A stretch of DNA of 64,000 bases from Trichopria drosophilae (GCA_030407085.1 CM059584.1:89020001-89084000); one strand, 5' to 3'. Positions 22,141 to 32,691 are shown, counted from the first letter of the stretch. Program-made: numbers and translations. Notes: generated by a model from the letters alone, not told the origin.

Positions 22141-22230
22141 TTTTTTTTAAGTTGCCGCTATAGCCGTCATGACATTTTTGGCCACTTTCTTTTTTGCGGC
22201 TATAGCCGTCATTGACACTCAAGGGGTTAA

Positions 22231-22562
22231 ACATAAAATTGCTACCGTCCGTGATTTATTCAAGGAAACTAAAATTGTTAATTAATAAAGGTGAATCTAA
22301 CTGTTCTCGTCTTTTATAATTCTCCAAAGAGAATAAATAATTTAATCAAAAGTAACCTTGCTACCTCCTTTGATTCGCTCAGAGGGAATAATGTTACTTA
22401 ATTAAAATAAACCGGATCTCGGGGCTGAGCATAGCGGGCACACCATCGCCTTGCGGCGCGCTTATAAATTCGGTATGCTTCGGCATGCCTGGCGCCCTTA
22501 TTAACATCTTGCGCGTCGTAAGGTTGTGTGACCCCAGGGATTCGGTTGGTTGACATTTTATT
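22231..22562. other. Non-coding DNA between repeat element and BEL piece
   Basis: Nothing recognised. It includes small repeats of (A)GAGAATAA and a GC-richer patch at 22420-22520 that may belong to the BEL remnant's surroundings. Confidence 0.4.
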
Positions 22563-23600
22563 TTGTTGGCTTTACAGTTTCGGGCGGTTATGAACGGCGA
22601 CGACGGTTTGGGCATTTTCTGGTTCGATTCGGATTTCAATTTTGTTTCGAAATTTTGGGATTCGTACCATGCAATCGATGGTCAGAATTTTATAACAAGT
22701 TGCCAGCACTCTATGACTGCTCTTCCTAGATGGACCGGTCAAGAGCAGGAAGCGACAGGATGTGAGCTTCACGGATTTTCTGACGCTTCAAATGCAGCCT
22801 ATGCCGAAGTAGTACATCTCCGCGTCACTTATCCCAACCGAGCTCCTCAAGTAAAACTTCTCCTGAGTCGAAAGAAAGTGGAGCCCATTAAATAGCTCAC
22901 AACTCCTCGTTTGGAACTGTCGGGCTCCGTTTTATTGGCTCGTTTATCAGCCGCGATCCGTGAAGTTCCTCAATTTGCGGATATACCCATTCAGTATTGG
23001 CCAGATTCGACCATCGTGTTGCATTGGCTTGGTGATCTTCCGATCCGATGGAAGACTTATGTGGCTAACCGTGTTGTGGAAATACACTCGTTGCTTCCCG
23101 GTGATGAGTGGCGCTACGTCCGACCTCGGATAACCCTGCAGATCTCGCGTCATTCGTTAGCCCCGCTACAGAATTTCTCGCTAACTCGTTATGGCTTTCA
23201 GGGCCCACTTGGCTAAGTCAGTCAGTTGACGCACGGCCACAACTTCAACCAGCGCTTCCTCCCGAAGCACGACTTGAAACACGCAGTCAGATCACAGCTC
23301 TAGTTGCACATTCAAACGACCTTCTGGAGTCGCTTAGTACTTCGGTGTCGTCCAGGAAACGCATCCTTCACGTTCTGGCACACCTTATACGATGGAAGCA
23401 GTGTCTTGTTGGTAACTTGACTCTAGGACGATTGACTTGCGATTAAACTAAAGCGACTGAAACCGCGATCATGCGAGAACTGCAGAGTGTTCTGTTTCCG
23501 GTCGAGCTACAAGAGCTCCGTTTGCAGAAACTTGTGCCCTTGAAAAGTGTACTCTATTCTCTGTCCCAAATGAAATTTTCTGGACGACTTTGCAGATTGC
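22563..23600 (+). pseudogene. BEL/Pao pol remnant: RNase H-like domain and start of integrase region
   Basis: From about 22720 the frame gives LHGFSDASNAAYAEVV, the standard start of the BEL/Pao RNase H. A TAG stop follows EPIK, then the same frame continues with TTPRLELSGSVLLARL and the YWPDSTIVLHWLG segment with its catalytic Asp. The adjoining frame (23108-23446) carries the NPADLAS and SLWLSGPTWLSQ motifs that close the RNase H region, then a linker with HVLAHLIRWK. Integrase catalytic residues are not found. The part before 22720 (FWFDSDFNFVSKFW) does not fit BEL well and may be unrelated. The same block is found in the separate copy at 49735-51420. Confidence 0.75.
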
Positions 23601-23799
23601 GGTGTTGTAGAAAAAAAATCTATTGATGTACAATTTAAAAACAGTATTTATTTAGATGAATCAAGTGCATAATCTTTAAAAAATAAAATACATAATCTTT
23701 ACCTACATACTTTGTTTAATTATACATAATTTTTAACTGTAGGATATATAACTGAACAAATAAAGTAATTTACATCCTGATCATCGAAAATTTCTGAAG

Positions 23800-24235
23800 C
23801 ATCTCCACCAATAGTTTCACGAGTATATGTATAGAGTAGCATCACTTTCATCTGAGATCATCGAGTGCAGTACATTTTCTGGGTGAGTAAAATATGCATT
23901 ATTTGAAATGACATTGTCGACAATGTCTCGTTGTTTCTGTGGCAAATACTTTGAATTTTGAATCACTTCAAGAAACAGTTTTCTACCATCAATCACAGAA
24001 TGCCTACTTTTGATAGCAAACAAGGAGGGGACATGTACCTTCAACAGAAACATCACCACAGCCTTCAAACTTGCAGATGGCACTGGAGTACCGACATACA
24101 GACGAAGGATGCTATTTGCCGCGGTCAGCCACCTAGAGTGTGATAGAGGACCAACAACTTGTCTGGCAAGTTCTGTACTACAATCTCCGGATTGAATAGC
24201 TTTGGTAATTTTATACAAGTACCGTTTTGTGGGAG
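23800..24235 (-). pseudogene. Fragment of a hAT-like transposase family, second copy
   Basis: The minus-strand frame 24311-23817 includes SHSRWLTAANSILRLYVG, SASLKAVVMFLLKVHVPS, SRYLPQKQRD-type residues and DIVDNVISNNAYF. All are matched by the fuller copy at 40103-40503, at about 90 percent by eye. Only this middle part of the protein is present. The left end fades near 23800 and the right end falls at a 13-base G run at 24235-24247. The Trp-centred motif resembles the insertion-domain segment of hAT transposases; the family call is inference. It has no terminal repeats that I can see. Confidence 0.65.
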
Positions 24236-24247
24236 GGGGGGGGGGGG
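24235..24247 (+). repeat. Poly-G tract of 13 bases
   Basis: A pure G run at the edge of the transposase fragment, beyond which similarity to the copy at 40103-40503 stops. Confidence 0.75.
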
Positions 24248-25823
24248 CACATTGAAAAATAATACACACTTTTCCAAAAGTTATATATATTATAAACGGC
24301 GTATAATACAAGGACCGTCCCTGAACTATGCGTTTGGCAAATGTTTTTTTTTATTTATTCCCTTTTCCCCTGAGACGCGACTGCACAAGAAAGTGCATTC
24401 TTAGGGAAATACCTTCGCCGTATTAGGTGTTCCAAAACTTTTTAGCATGGCGGATTAGCCTGCGAAATTGAAAAGTTTAAAACACATTAGGAACTTTCCC
24501 GCCTACCTTTCACGTTATCGATTTGACTCCTAATTAATTATTTTTATAATATTTTTTTTCTCACTTTCGCGAGTTCTAAAACAACAAATATCTAAAAAGG
24601 AAACAAATATTTTTCAATGGAACGCCGTCGAGGAGAACAAAAGTTTCAGCGCCAAAAAAAATGGTCAAATGTCCTTCACCTTACCCGAGAGGAGAATGAG
24701 TGACAGGCTACCAAAGACATTTTTCCCCTAAAAGAACCTGCGTCACCCATCCTCTTTCCCCCTCATCCAACAATTCCACTATGTACACCTAAAGAAATAT
24801 TATCAACCCAGCAATAAATGAATTAATTTCACCGAAATAAAGTGTTTTCTCATTTACCCTTATTTCCGATTTTCCTGTGTCATTAGTAGCCCTCACTCAC
24901 CTAGGACCCAGTAATTCAACTGAGCTACACGCCTTTTTACAATTCAGTTAATATCTCGTATGTGATATTCAGTGGGTTGTAATATTACAATACTCGCTTT
25001 TAAATTCCAAATCACTGCAAGCGTCAATCCTTGTTGTACTAATATATTACATAACTATTGCACCAGTATATAGTTTAAAGCGATTGCTTAATTCATTTTA
25101 CTGTTAGTTTCTAGACTTCTTGAAAGTATAGAAGTACACTATTTATCGAATATACTGATGCTATCAGAATTAAAGCTTCCAGTCATTTGGAATTTAAAAG
25201 CGAGTATTGTAATATGTTGACAAGTAATTTCCACACATCGTTTAAGCGGCGGGGTATTCTAGTTAGCATATTACAGTTGTTTTATGCGAATTGACACTTG
25301 AAGTAATTTATAATTTACAAAGTAATTGTCAGATGTCTTTTTTATTTGAGAAAATACTTTTTTATTACTTACCCGAATATTTTTGGTTTCTTTATCCTTG
25401 TGTCCCACCTTCCTCTTACCGGCACTGGACACTCGCGAATGTAATCCATTTCACTCGCGATCGGTGAATTAGCAAAAACAAACTATTACGGTACTTATTC
25501 GAGTGCGTTTGTTGACCCGCGCGTATACACATATACTGCCGTACAGGTCAACATGTGCATTACATGACCGCTCAAAACGAAATTCTTGCAGTTATACTCC
25601 AGAGAGTGGCATCTGTTTCCTATGCGAAAGTTCGGTATGTGTGCAATTTCAGTAAAATTGTCCTCACAGCTCATTTTTCGAGATAACTGCCTATAACAGC
25701 GTTTAATTTCAAAGCATTTCAAAATCTCGACGAAAGGCCCTGTTTAGAACCCCCTTCAGACATTATAGGTAATACTTCCAATAAAGTACAGATGCCGGTA
25801 CTTGATAGGGAGCCAGTTGATGT
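24248..25823. other. AT-rich intergenic DNA with one inverted repeat
   Basis: No gene is supported. The only clear structure is the inverted pair annotated at 24982-25215. A short minus-strand frame at 25495-25722 has no recognisable motif. Confidence 0.5.
24982..25215. repeat. Perfect 29-bp inverted repeat with 176-bp loop
   Basis: The 29 bases 24982-25010, starting ATATTACAATACTCGC, are exactly complementary to 25187-25215. A small inverted-repeat element or the scar of one is likely. Flanking duplications were not found. Confidence 0.7.
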
Positions 25824-25830
25824 CCCGCTA

Positions 25831-25861
25831 AACATGTAACGTAAATGAAACGTTACATGTT
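25831..25861. repeat. Hairpin: 12-bp stem, 7-base loop
   Basis: AACATGTAACGT and ACGTTACATGTT are perfect complements around AAATGAA. It forms the subterminal part of the putative element starting at 25824. Confidence 0.75.
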
Positions 25862-26812
25862 ATCCCATTTATAGCAAAAAAGTAACGTTTCGTAACAACG
25901 TCTTGACGCCGTTTACACCACGTTCTACGATATCTAAATACGTAAGGGTAATGCGTAACATTACCAGAATGTCAAATTATAACAGTTTCAAAAACGTTTT
26001 AAGGAATCGTTTCTGCAGCGTCACAAAATCACCAAGGAAATTTGAAACGGCGCATTCAGGTTACTAACGTAACATTCATGTAATGTTACGAATGCGACGT
26101 TTCATAGACATGATTTATTGCATATCTTCTATCGTTTCGGCCGGTTCCATCTCAGACTTCGCCTTCAAGATTCGGAAGCGTTCGGATGCAGCATTTGTTT
26201 TCTTATATTAGCACGATTTACATGCAATGTTTTTTTTCTTATAATTATTCTTTTTTCTGGTGCATAATATTATTTGCTGTTATTAATTTTGTTATTTTTA
26301 TTTCTTATACGTGTGTAACTTGCATACATTGATGTCCATTAAATTCAATATTTTTTTTGGTAATATTACTGCAAAAATTAATTTAAAATATAGAGTAATT
26401 TGAGACTGAGACTGCAATGAAGTGAAATTTAACTATTGTTATACTTCACATTTGAAATTGAAACGGGTTTTGTAATATTTAGAGAATATGCATTTTATAC
26501 ATACAGTGTATTTATTTTAAAAAACTCGCTTCCTTTTAATATATTTTTGTACAAAATTTGTAAATTTCCGTCACTTGTCCAGAAAAATAACTCGCACCGT
26601 ATTATTTTTAATGTAAATTGTATTAAATTTAATTCATAATTTAAAAATTGGTTCACTTATGTTAATTTTAATATCCACGTAATTTCATAACTTATTTCCA
26701 AGTAGTGCATTTGTAAAATATATGTGTGTCAATTAACTTTACATTTTTTTAAACAGTATCTATTAATCAATTTCGTTCAAAAAAAATATTATACGAATAT
26801 CTTAAAAATATT

Positions 26813-27252
26813 CGTATTTGGATCCTATCACCTTGTCGTGGTGGGGGGGCTTAACAAACACCATACAGGAGGCCCTGAGTCGATAGCAGTGTGAGTGGTG
26901 AGAGAATGCGGAACCCTATAAACCGGTCTCTCCGATGAATGGCTCGGGGCTCTATAAACAGGCTTCTCCGATGACTGTGGGTATGAGTGAGGCTAGAAAC
27001 TCAAGCCCCACCTCGACCTTCGGGCTGGAGGGGGGTGGGGCAAAGGACCTCTGAGGTGCCGTGACCAAGAATGGATCCCCCAATCCACAGGTGGGAGCTA
27101 TCGTGCCTAGGGATGCATGGTACAGGGGAAGCTATACCGCTAACGATGCCCTTGGGATACCGGGCTACCTCCCATTGTACATAGCCTTCACCTCGTATCG
27201 CGGGGCTCTGCGAGGTGTGACCTTTATTTCCCTAGCTTCTCGTGGGACTCAA
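26813..27252 (+). promoter_or_regulatory. 5' untranslated region of the LOA-type LINE
   Basis: About 440 GC-rich bases run from the target duplication to the ORF1 ATG. It opens with CACC-TTGTCGT-GGTG, a 4-bp hairpin whose loop follows the U-N-N-U-C-G-N pattern seen in P3/L3 of HDV-like ribozymes at the 5' ends of several LINE families. I could not identify the P1 and P2 pairings, so a ribozyme is only a possibility. Internal repeats around AACCCTATAAACCGGTCTCTCCGATGA (26911-26937) and CTCTATAAACAGGCTTCTCCGATGA recur once. The internal promoter of such LINEs lies in this region. Confidence 0.5.
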
Positions 27253-28290
27253 ATGGACACACAGATGAAAACAAACAAAAAACAAGAGCTTCAGGTGCCT
27301 TGCACCGAAGAGGTAACGTCGGATGTGGCTAAGGACACTCTGATGGAAACCGGTACGGCGGAAGACACTCGTCCAAGCCCGATCCGAATGAACGGCGCAC
27401 AGAGGCGAAAGGCCAAGTGGGTAGCGTGCGAGGAGACGAAGAGAAGGGCGGAGGCTGAAGGTCTCCCCCTTCCGGAGCGTCCTCCACCGAGAGTAAACGG
27501 TTCGAGGAAGAAAAAGGCGGCATCTGCCGTGGCTGGGGCTAGAACCCGTCTGGAAGAGCATCCCGGATCGACCTCAACCGCTACAGAGTCCATTGGTCCT
27601 CCCTCTGGGGATAAAAGGAAGGCCGAGAGGAGTATTTCGGATCCCACGGCCAAACCCCGAGGGAAGAAGGCCAAGAGTCAGGGGCAAGCATCCGCAACAA
27701 GGATGTCATACTCGACGGCCGCTGCTGGACTCCCAAGGGTATTGATTGCCTTTGGCGAGGACGTAGGGGAGCGGGTCGAGATGGGCGTCTTTGACCAACT
27801 CAGGGGGGTCATCATTGACCGGGTTGTGGACATTCCGGAAGGGGGGTTCATACCCAGGTTCGTGGAGTCTCACCTGAGAGGAGGAATTGCCACTTTCGCT
27901 TGTGTGGATGACGAGAGTGCCTGTTGGCTGCGGGAAGCAATTCCGCAGATAACCCTTGATGGGGGCCGAAAGGTGAGACTTGTACTCCCTGAGGAACTCG
28001 TCAAGAGAGTTAAAATGATGGTACTCGCGCCACCACCCAAGAAGGAGACTAGCATCCTGCTTAAGATTTTGGACAGGCAGAATGCTGGGTTGAGGGTCGA
28101 GACGTGGGTTGTCCACCGTAGGGAGGAGTTGTCGCATGGCACCCTTCTGGTTCTCGGCGTGGACGAAGACTCGACCAAGCGCCTCGAGTCTCGCGGCTAC
28201 CGAGCTTATCTGGGGACAGGAGAGGTTGCGTTCAGGCCAACCTCTAAAAACCTGATAAGTTCGGCGACGGGAGTTTCCAGCGCGAGTTAG
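27253..28290 (+). CDS. LINE ORF1, DUF4780-type RNA-binding protein, 345 aa
   Basis: The frame is open from 27061, but the codon there is GTG and the first ATG is at 27253 (MDTQMKTNKK), just past the conserved leader, so I use that start. Residues 1-150 are charged and low in complexity, with basic blocks (NGSRKKKAAS, KPRGKKAKSQ) that may serve nuclear entry or RNA binding. From about residue 155 the domain shows PRVLIAFGEDV, RGGIATFACVDDESACWL, LLKILDRQNAGLRVETW and LLVLGVDEDSTKRLE, the order of the DUF4780 family found in insect LOA-type ORF1s. There is no CCHC knuckle. The stop at 28288 is five bases before the ORF2 ATG, so ORF2 is likely made by termination and reinitiation. The frame is intact. 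Confidence 0.85.
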   Translation: MDTQMKTNKKQELQVPCTEEVTSDVAKDTLMETGTAEDTRPSPIRMNGAQRRKAKWVACEETKRRAEAEGLPLPERPPPRVNGSRKKKAASAVAGARTRLEEHPGSTSTATESIGPPSGDKRKAERSISDPTAKPRGKKAKSQGQASATRMSYSTAAAGLPRVLIAFGEDVGERVEMGVFDQLRGVIIDRVVDIPEGGFIPRFVESHLRGGIATFACVDDESACWLREAIPQITLDGGRKVRLVLPEELVKRVKMMVLAPPPKKETSILLKILDRQNAGLRVETWVVHRREELSHGTLLVLGVDEDSTKRLESRGYRAYLGTGEVAFRPTSKNLISSATGVSSAS

Positions 28291-28295
28291 CTCTA

Positions 28296-30137
28296 ATGGC
28301 TAACGGTCGTGCGGAAATTTTCCAGTTTAATTTGCATCACTGCAAAGGTGCCCCAGCTCAACTTATGAGGGACCTGCAAGTGACGCATACAAAACCAGCC
28401 ATGGCACTAATACAGGAGCCGTGGTGCTACAAAGGTCAGATTCGGGGCCTGAGTAGGATTGGCACAGTCTCCGCCAGTGGACTTCATGAAATGCAGAGGG
28501 CATGCGTAGTTCTTAAAAACATGGACGCTGCCCTGCTACAGGAATTCTCTACTAGGGAGCTAGCTTCGGTCAAAATCTCTGAGGGAATAGGGGAAAGGAG
28601 CTTGGTGATTGCATCAGCCTACTTTGCGCACGATAGGGAAACTCTCCCGGAGGAGCTAACTAGGTTAGACAGGTACTGCGCAAATGCGGGCCTTGATCTC
28701 CTCATTGGTTGTGATGCAAATGCTCACAGTACTCTGTGGGGGAGCACCGACACAAATGAGAGAGGGGAGGCCCTTATGGAATACCTGATATCCACTAACC
28801 TCGAAATTTTGAACGAGGGAGTTGAGCCAACGTTTGTAACGGCAAACAGAAGAGAGGTCCTTGATCTCACTCTATGCAGCCGAGGCATGCGTGAGGCTGT
28901 CCAGGAGTGGAGGGTTATTGATGAACCCTCGCTCTCGGATTATAAACTGAAACAGTTTAACCCTGCAGAGAAATGGTCCAGAAATCCAAGAAGCACGAAC
29001 TGGCAAGGGTTCCGAGAAAGTCTGCAAGCCAGTATGAAGGGCTTCAAAGGCAAGTATGGAGCGAAAAACGATCTTGAGTACACAGAGGTCTTTCTTAGGG
29101 GAGCTGTGATGAGATCGTTCGAAGCCAATTGCCCACTCAAGAAAGTAAACCCCAAAAGGGGAAGGCTTAATTGGGGACCAGCTTTGGAGCGTAGCCGAAA
29201 GGAGGCGAGGAGATTATTTAATCGAGCAAAGAAAGCTGACACAGCAGAAGTCTGGACGGCTTACAATGATAGGTTGAAAGCCTACAAAAGGCAGATTAGA
29301 GAGTCTCAGATAAATGCATGGCGGAAGTTCTGTTCGGAAACGGAGAGTATACCCTCTACTGCAAAATTAGCGAGAATACTATCTAAAGGAAATGATGGTA
29401 AACTACGATTTATCAAAGGAGAAAATGGCGAGTTTGCTAAATCTCAGAAGGAAACACTGGAAAGGTTGCTGACAAGCAATTTTCCAAGTATTAAACTGGG
29501 ATCGAACGGTGCCCCCGAGGAGCCTACTACGAGTAAAGGGAGGCTCCGGGGGATCGCTGCCCAAGTTGTAAATCCAAACAAGGTTGTAAGGGCACTAATG
29601 GCCTTTGAGGCGTTCAAGTCACCGGGACCGGATGGCATATACCCGGCCCTCCTTCAGGAAGGCCTGGGGGCTATCCTGGGACCATTCTCTGGACTTCTTC
29701 GGGGGTGCATTGCGCTTGGTTACACACCTACAGAATGGAAGAAATCACGAGTTTCGTTTATACACAAAGTTGGAAACAGGAACTACGTGGAGGCAAAGGA
29801 CTACAGACCGATCAGCCTAACATCCTTCCTATTAAAATTGTTGGAAAGATTGGTTGAGAGGTATCTTATAGAAGGTCCTTTGGTACGCTTACCTCTTCAT
29901 GGGGAACAGTATGCCTACCAGGCTGGCAAATCTGCTGAGTTGGTACTTATGTCAGCCGCGGGCTTTATAAAGAAGCAACTCAGTACGAAGGGAACGTGCA
30001 TCGGTGCTTTCCTAGATATTGAGGGTGCTTTTAACCGCACCTCCGTGGAATACGGAATAAGCGGAATAAATACGGAAAGGAGCGGAAGAACATGGGGTGC
30101 CCAAGGAACTTATAAGTTGGATTGTGAGCACCCTTAG
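28296..30137 (+). pseudogene. LINE ORF2 first part: endonuclease and RT N-terminal half
   Basis: ORF2 starts at ATG 28296. Residues 1-210 are an apurinic-type endonuclease: FQFNLHHCK, IQEPWCYKG (catalytic Glu), IGCDANAHSTLWG (Asn), and at the end SLSDYKL, where the family normally has SDH. The catalytic His appears changed to Tyr by a C-to-T event. RT follows with SPGPDGIYPALL, DYRPISLTSFLLKLLERL and FLDIEGAFNRTS. A frameshift near 30085 ends this frame with an unrelated tail (GISGINTERSG). The next frame continues the RT. Confidence 0.85.
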
Positions 30138-31260
30138 AAATAGGTATATTTATACGGAATTGCAGGGTACCCTAGTGGAGGGGATGATCTCTGAGGGTTG
30201 TCATCAAGGTGGAGTGCTGTCCCCACTTCTTTGGAACCTAGTAGCTGATAGCTTGATCAGGAAACTCAACGATAGTGGAATCTATGCGATTGGATATGCG
30301 GACGATATTGCTATCCTCGCTAGAGGCAACTACGAGGAAGTTTTGCAGGAGCTTGTGCAAGAAGCCCTGAGGGTTGTGGAAAAATGGTACAATGAAAAAG
30401 CGCTATCGATACAACCGGAAAAAATTGCCGTCATCAGTTTCTCTAGAAGATATACGATAAAAAAACTAAGGTAAATGGTGATTGGCGGGAAGCAGGTCCC
30501 ATATGCCAGCAAAACCAAATATCTTGGAGTAACCCTTTATAAAAAATTAAACTGGAATGGTCACCTGGAAAACAAATGTCACAAAACAATTGCTACTTTC
30601 TGGCATTGTAGGAGAGCTCTTGGTAACAGTTGGGGTCTAGGACCGAAACAGCTGCTCTGGATCTACCAACAGATTGTGTTACCAAGGATTACCTATGCCT
30701 CGCCAATTTGGTGGCAGAGGACAGAAAAGACCCAAGTTCAACAAAAATTGAACAGGGTACAGGGTATGTTCCTTAGGGGCATTTGCTCAGTAAGGAAGAG
30801 TACACCCATAGCCGCAATGAGGTCTCTTTTGGGCGTACCGTCCATGGCTCAGGCAGTAAAATGCGAAGCCATGAGAACCGTGTACAGACTCAAGTGCTTG
30901 GGAAGCTTGACAGGTAAGCAAGATTGGTTCAGCAATCTTTTTCAAGAAAATCTGAGAGACATGTGGTACCAACCACAAGACAAGATCCAGACACACCACA
31001 CGGGTGAAAACAACTTTAAAGTTTGTTTCCCCAACAGGGAGGACTGGAAAAATAAATCAGCAATACCCAGGAATGGCATCATCTGGTTCACAGATGGGTC
31101 CAAAACCAACCAGGGAGTAGGCGCAGGATACTGCGGACCGAAGCTGCGGGAGAACTTTTCCCTCAAGCTCGACAAATTTAACACTATTTTCCAAGGGGAG
31201 GTGGCGGCAATCCTCATGTGTGCCGAGACCCTCGTGGAGAAAGAAGTGACAAATAAATGA
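30097..31260 (+). pseudogene. LINE ORF2 second part: RT palm/thumb and start of RNase H
   Basis: This frame resumes the RT with PKELISWIVSTLRNRYI, CHQGGVLSPLLWNLV and the catalytic box GYADDIAILA at about 30292-30320. A TAA at 30472-30474 interrupts it shortly after SRRYTIKKLR. Translation then continues in the same frame with TKYLGVTLYKKLNW, the thumb, and from 31075 RNase H: IIWFTDGSKTN (first catalytic Asp) and FQGEVAAILMCAE (Glu). A TGA at 31258-31260 ends it. Removal of the two stops would leave all the catalytic residues I can see. Confidence 0.85.
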
Positions 31261-31862
31261 TATGGATATGCTCGGATAGCCAAACCGCATTGAGAGCGAT
31301 AGACAATCCAGTCGTCAAATCAGCTTTAGTCAGAGATACGAAGACCTGCCTACGTAACCTGGCCAAAAGAAACAAACTCAGCCTGACCTGGATACCTGGC
31401 CATATGGGCTGGAAAGGAAATGAAAGAGCGGACACCCTTGCCAAGTCGGGAATAGTTAATGGAACTGACTTGACTAGGAGGGTGGCACTGCCATTTCAAG
31501 AAGGACTCAACCTACTGGAGAGACAAATGAAATCCCAACAGGTTAGAGAGTGGATCAAAAACAAAAAATGCAGCGAACTAAACAGAACAGAAATAAGAAT
31601 CTCCATCGAAATCCTAACCGGACATGGAAATTTAAACAAGCACAGTCATATCGTAGGAAGGAAACCTTCACCGATGTGCACTAGATGTGATGAAAACAAG
31701 GAGGAATCATCAATTCACTTCCTATGCGAGTGCCCTGCACTGATGGAGACTCGAAGGAGATACCTGGACTCTCCATTTGTAAGCAAGGAGGAAGTCAGGG
31801 AGCGGAATCTCGGACAACTTCTGAGATTCTGCAAAGCAGCTGGCTATCCAACGGAAACCTGA
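31257..31862 (+). pseudogene. LINE ORF2 third part: RNase H end and zinc-finger tail
   Basis: The frame supplies the remaining RNase H residues: ICSDSQTALRAI (Asp), LTWIPGHMGWKGNERADTLAK (final catalytic Asp within an unusually standard GNERAD motif). A C-terminal CCHC-type segment follows, CTRCDENKEESSIHFLCEC, which is the usual ending for this LINE group. The frame is adjacent to the preceding one, separated by the TGA. Stop at 31862. RNase H would degrade template RNA during target-primed synthesis. Confidence 0.85.
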
Positions 31863-31960
31863 ATAGCATCAGGAATAGCATACAAAGGCAAACAGCTAAG
31901 TGTGCTGATTTCTCGGGTTCACCCGAGCCTGATGAAGAAAATACCAATACCAATACCAAA
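31863..31960 (+). other. 3' untranslated end of the LOA-type LINE
   Basis: A perfect hairpin CTCGGG-TTCA-CCCGAG lies at 31912-31927, then CAATAC repeated three times, ending exactly at the downstream target duplication. A 3' hairpin and short tandem tail are recognition features for the RT of many LINEs. Confidence 0.7.
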
Positions 31961-32149
31961 ATCTTAAAAATATTTATTTCAATTACAATAAATTACTACA
32001 AAATAGTCAAATAATATTAAAATATTATTATTCCTGATATAGAAATGACAAAATTAATTAAACATATCTTGTTTAAACTAAACCCGCATTTATTAAGAAG
32101 CCTTCTACGATTGAGTATAAGAGCTCTCGTTCGCATGGTAATACGTATG

Positions 32150-32222
32150 CGAGCGTAGCGTAGCGGTTAAGACGTCAGCGTTGTAACCGGTAGACCCGGG
32201 GTCGATCGTCGGTCGGGATGGA
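32150..32222 (+). repeat. tRNA-like SINE head
   Basis: TAGCGTAGCGG fits the pol III A box and GGGGTCGATCGTC resembles a B box about 40 bases later (near 32200). The cloverleaf is poor and no 3' CCA-proximal stem is clear, so it is read as a tRNA-derived SINE head and not a functional tRNA gene. It lies between the LINE and the right end of the 25824-32580 element. Confidence 0.45.
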
Positions 32223-32691
32223 TTTTTCTTAGATTCATAGATTTATTTGCGAGCAAAATTATAAAACTACATTCTTTCATAACATATCTAACGATACATA
32301 AATAATAATAAAATTCGAATTGAATAAAATAATTAGTCGAATTTCTTATAATTTTTATTTATGGCCGTTTAATGTAACGTTTTTACAATATTGGATCTAT
32401 AGTTTTCAAACGTCGCAGGTACGTTACGAATGAAACGTTATTTAAAAACCGTAAATGTGGCAGGACATTTCTGGTTCCAAGGACGTCACAAAAATGTTTT
32501 TGCAATGAAACAAGTTTAGTCGCATGGTTATAATGCGACGTTTCAAAGATGTTGCTGTAACGGAATATTGTTTAGCGGGGTGGTAGTCATATTTAGGATT
32601 GAAAATGAACCGGATGCACTAGTTTAGAAGTCTTGTTTAGCTCTGCATGATTGAGAGATATCACTGAGAACAACAGCACGGTAATCAACGT

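Larger units (their letters stand above)
20446..22226. mobile_element. TTAA-flanked element with 13-bp terminal inverted repeats, 1781 bp
   Basis: The left end is TTAA then CCCCTTGAGTGTC (20442-20458) and the right end is GACACTCAAGGGG then TTAA (22214-22230), a perfect 13-base inverted match with a TTAA duplication. This is the piggyBac pattern. Inside, subterminal blocks of a 122-bp satellite face each other (left 20500-20830 forward, right 21430-22140 reverse), so the whole element can fold back on itself. A TATAGCCGTCA(T/A)TGAC pair near the right end adds a further small repeat. No transposase is readable, so it depends on a helper. Confidence 0.75.
26813..31960 (+). mobile_element. Full-length LOA/I-group LINE with 14-bp target duplication
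   Basis: ATCTTAAAAATATT occurs at 26799-26812 and again at 31961-31974, precisely outside the element, which is the target duplication made by LINE insertion. Between them are a 5' untranslated region, ORF1 (DUF4780-type), ORF2 (endonuclease, RT, RNase H) and a 3' end with a hairpin and CAATAC repeats. An RNase H domain after RT, and this ORF1 type, point to the LOA/I side of the LINE tree. ORF2 has one frameshift and two stops plus a likely endonuclease active-site change, so this copy is close to intact but probably dead. Confidence 0.9.
25824..32580. mobile_element. Possible older inverted-repeat element split by a LINE
   Basis: CCCGCTAAACA at 25824-25834 is matched in inverse by TGTTTAGCGGG at 32569-32579, and both ends carry subterminal AACGTTAC and GAAACGTCGCAT-like motifs in opposite senses. 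Both sites are flanked by GT, which would be a 2-bp duplication. The LOA-type LINE at 26813-31960 and a tRNA-like SINE head sit between. With them removed only about 1.6 kb would remain, fitting a non-autonomous element. The 11-base match is short, so this is tentative. Confidence 0.4.

Noticed and set aside
32150..32222. Functional tRNA gene
   Set aside because: A box is good but the B box and stems are poor; better read as a SINE head.
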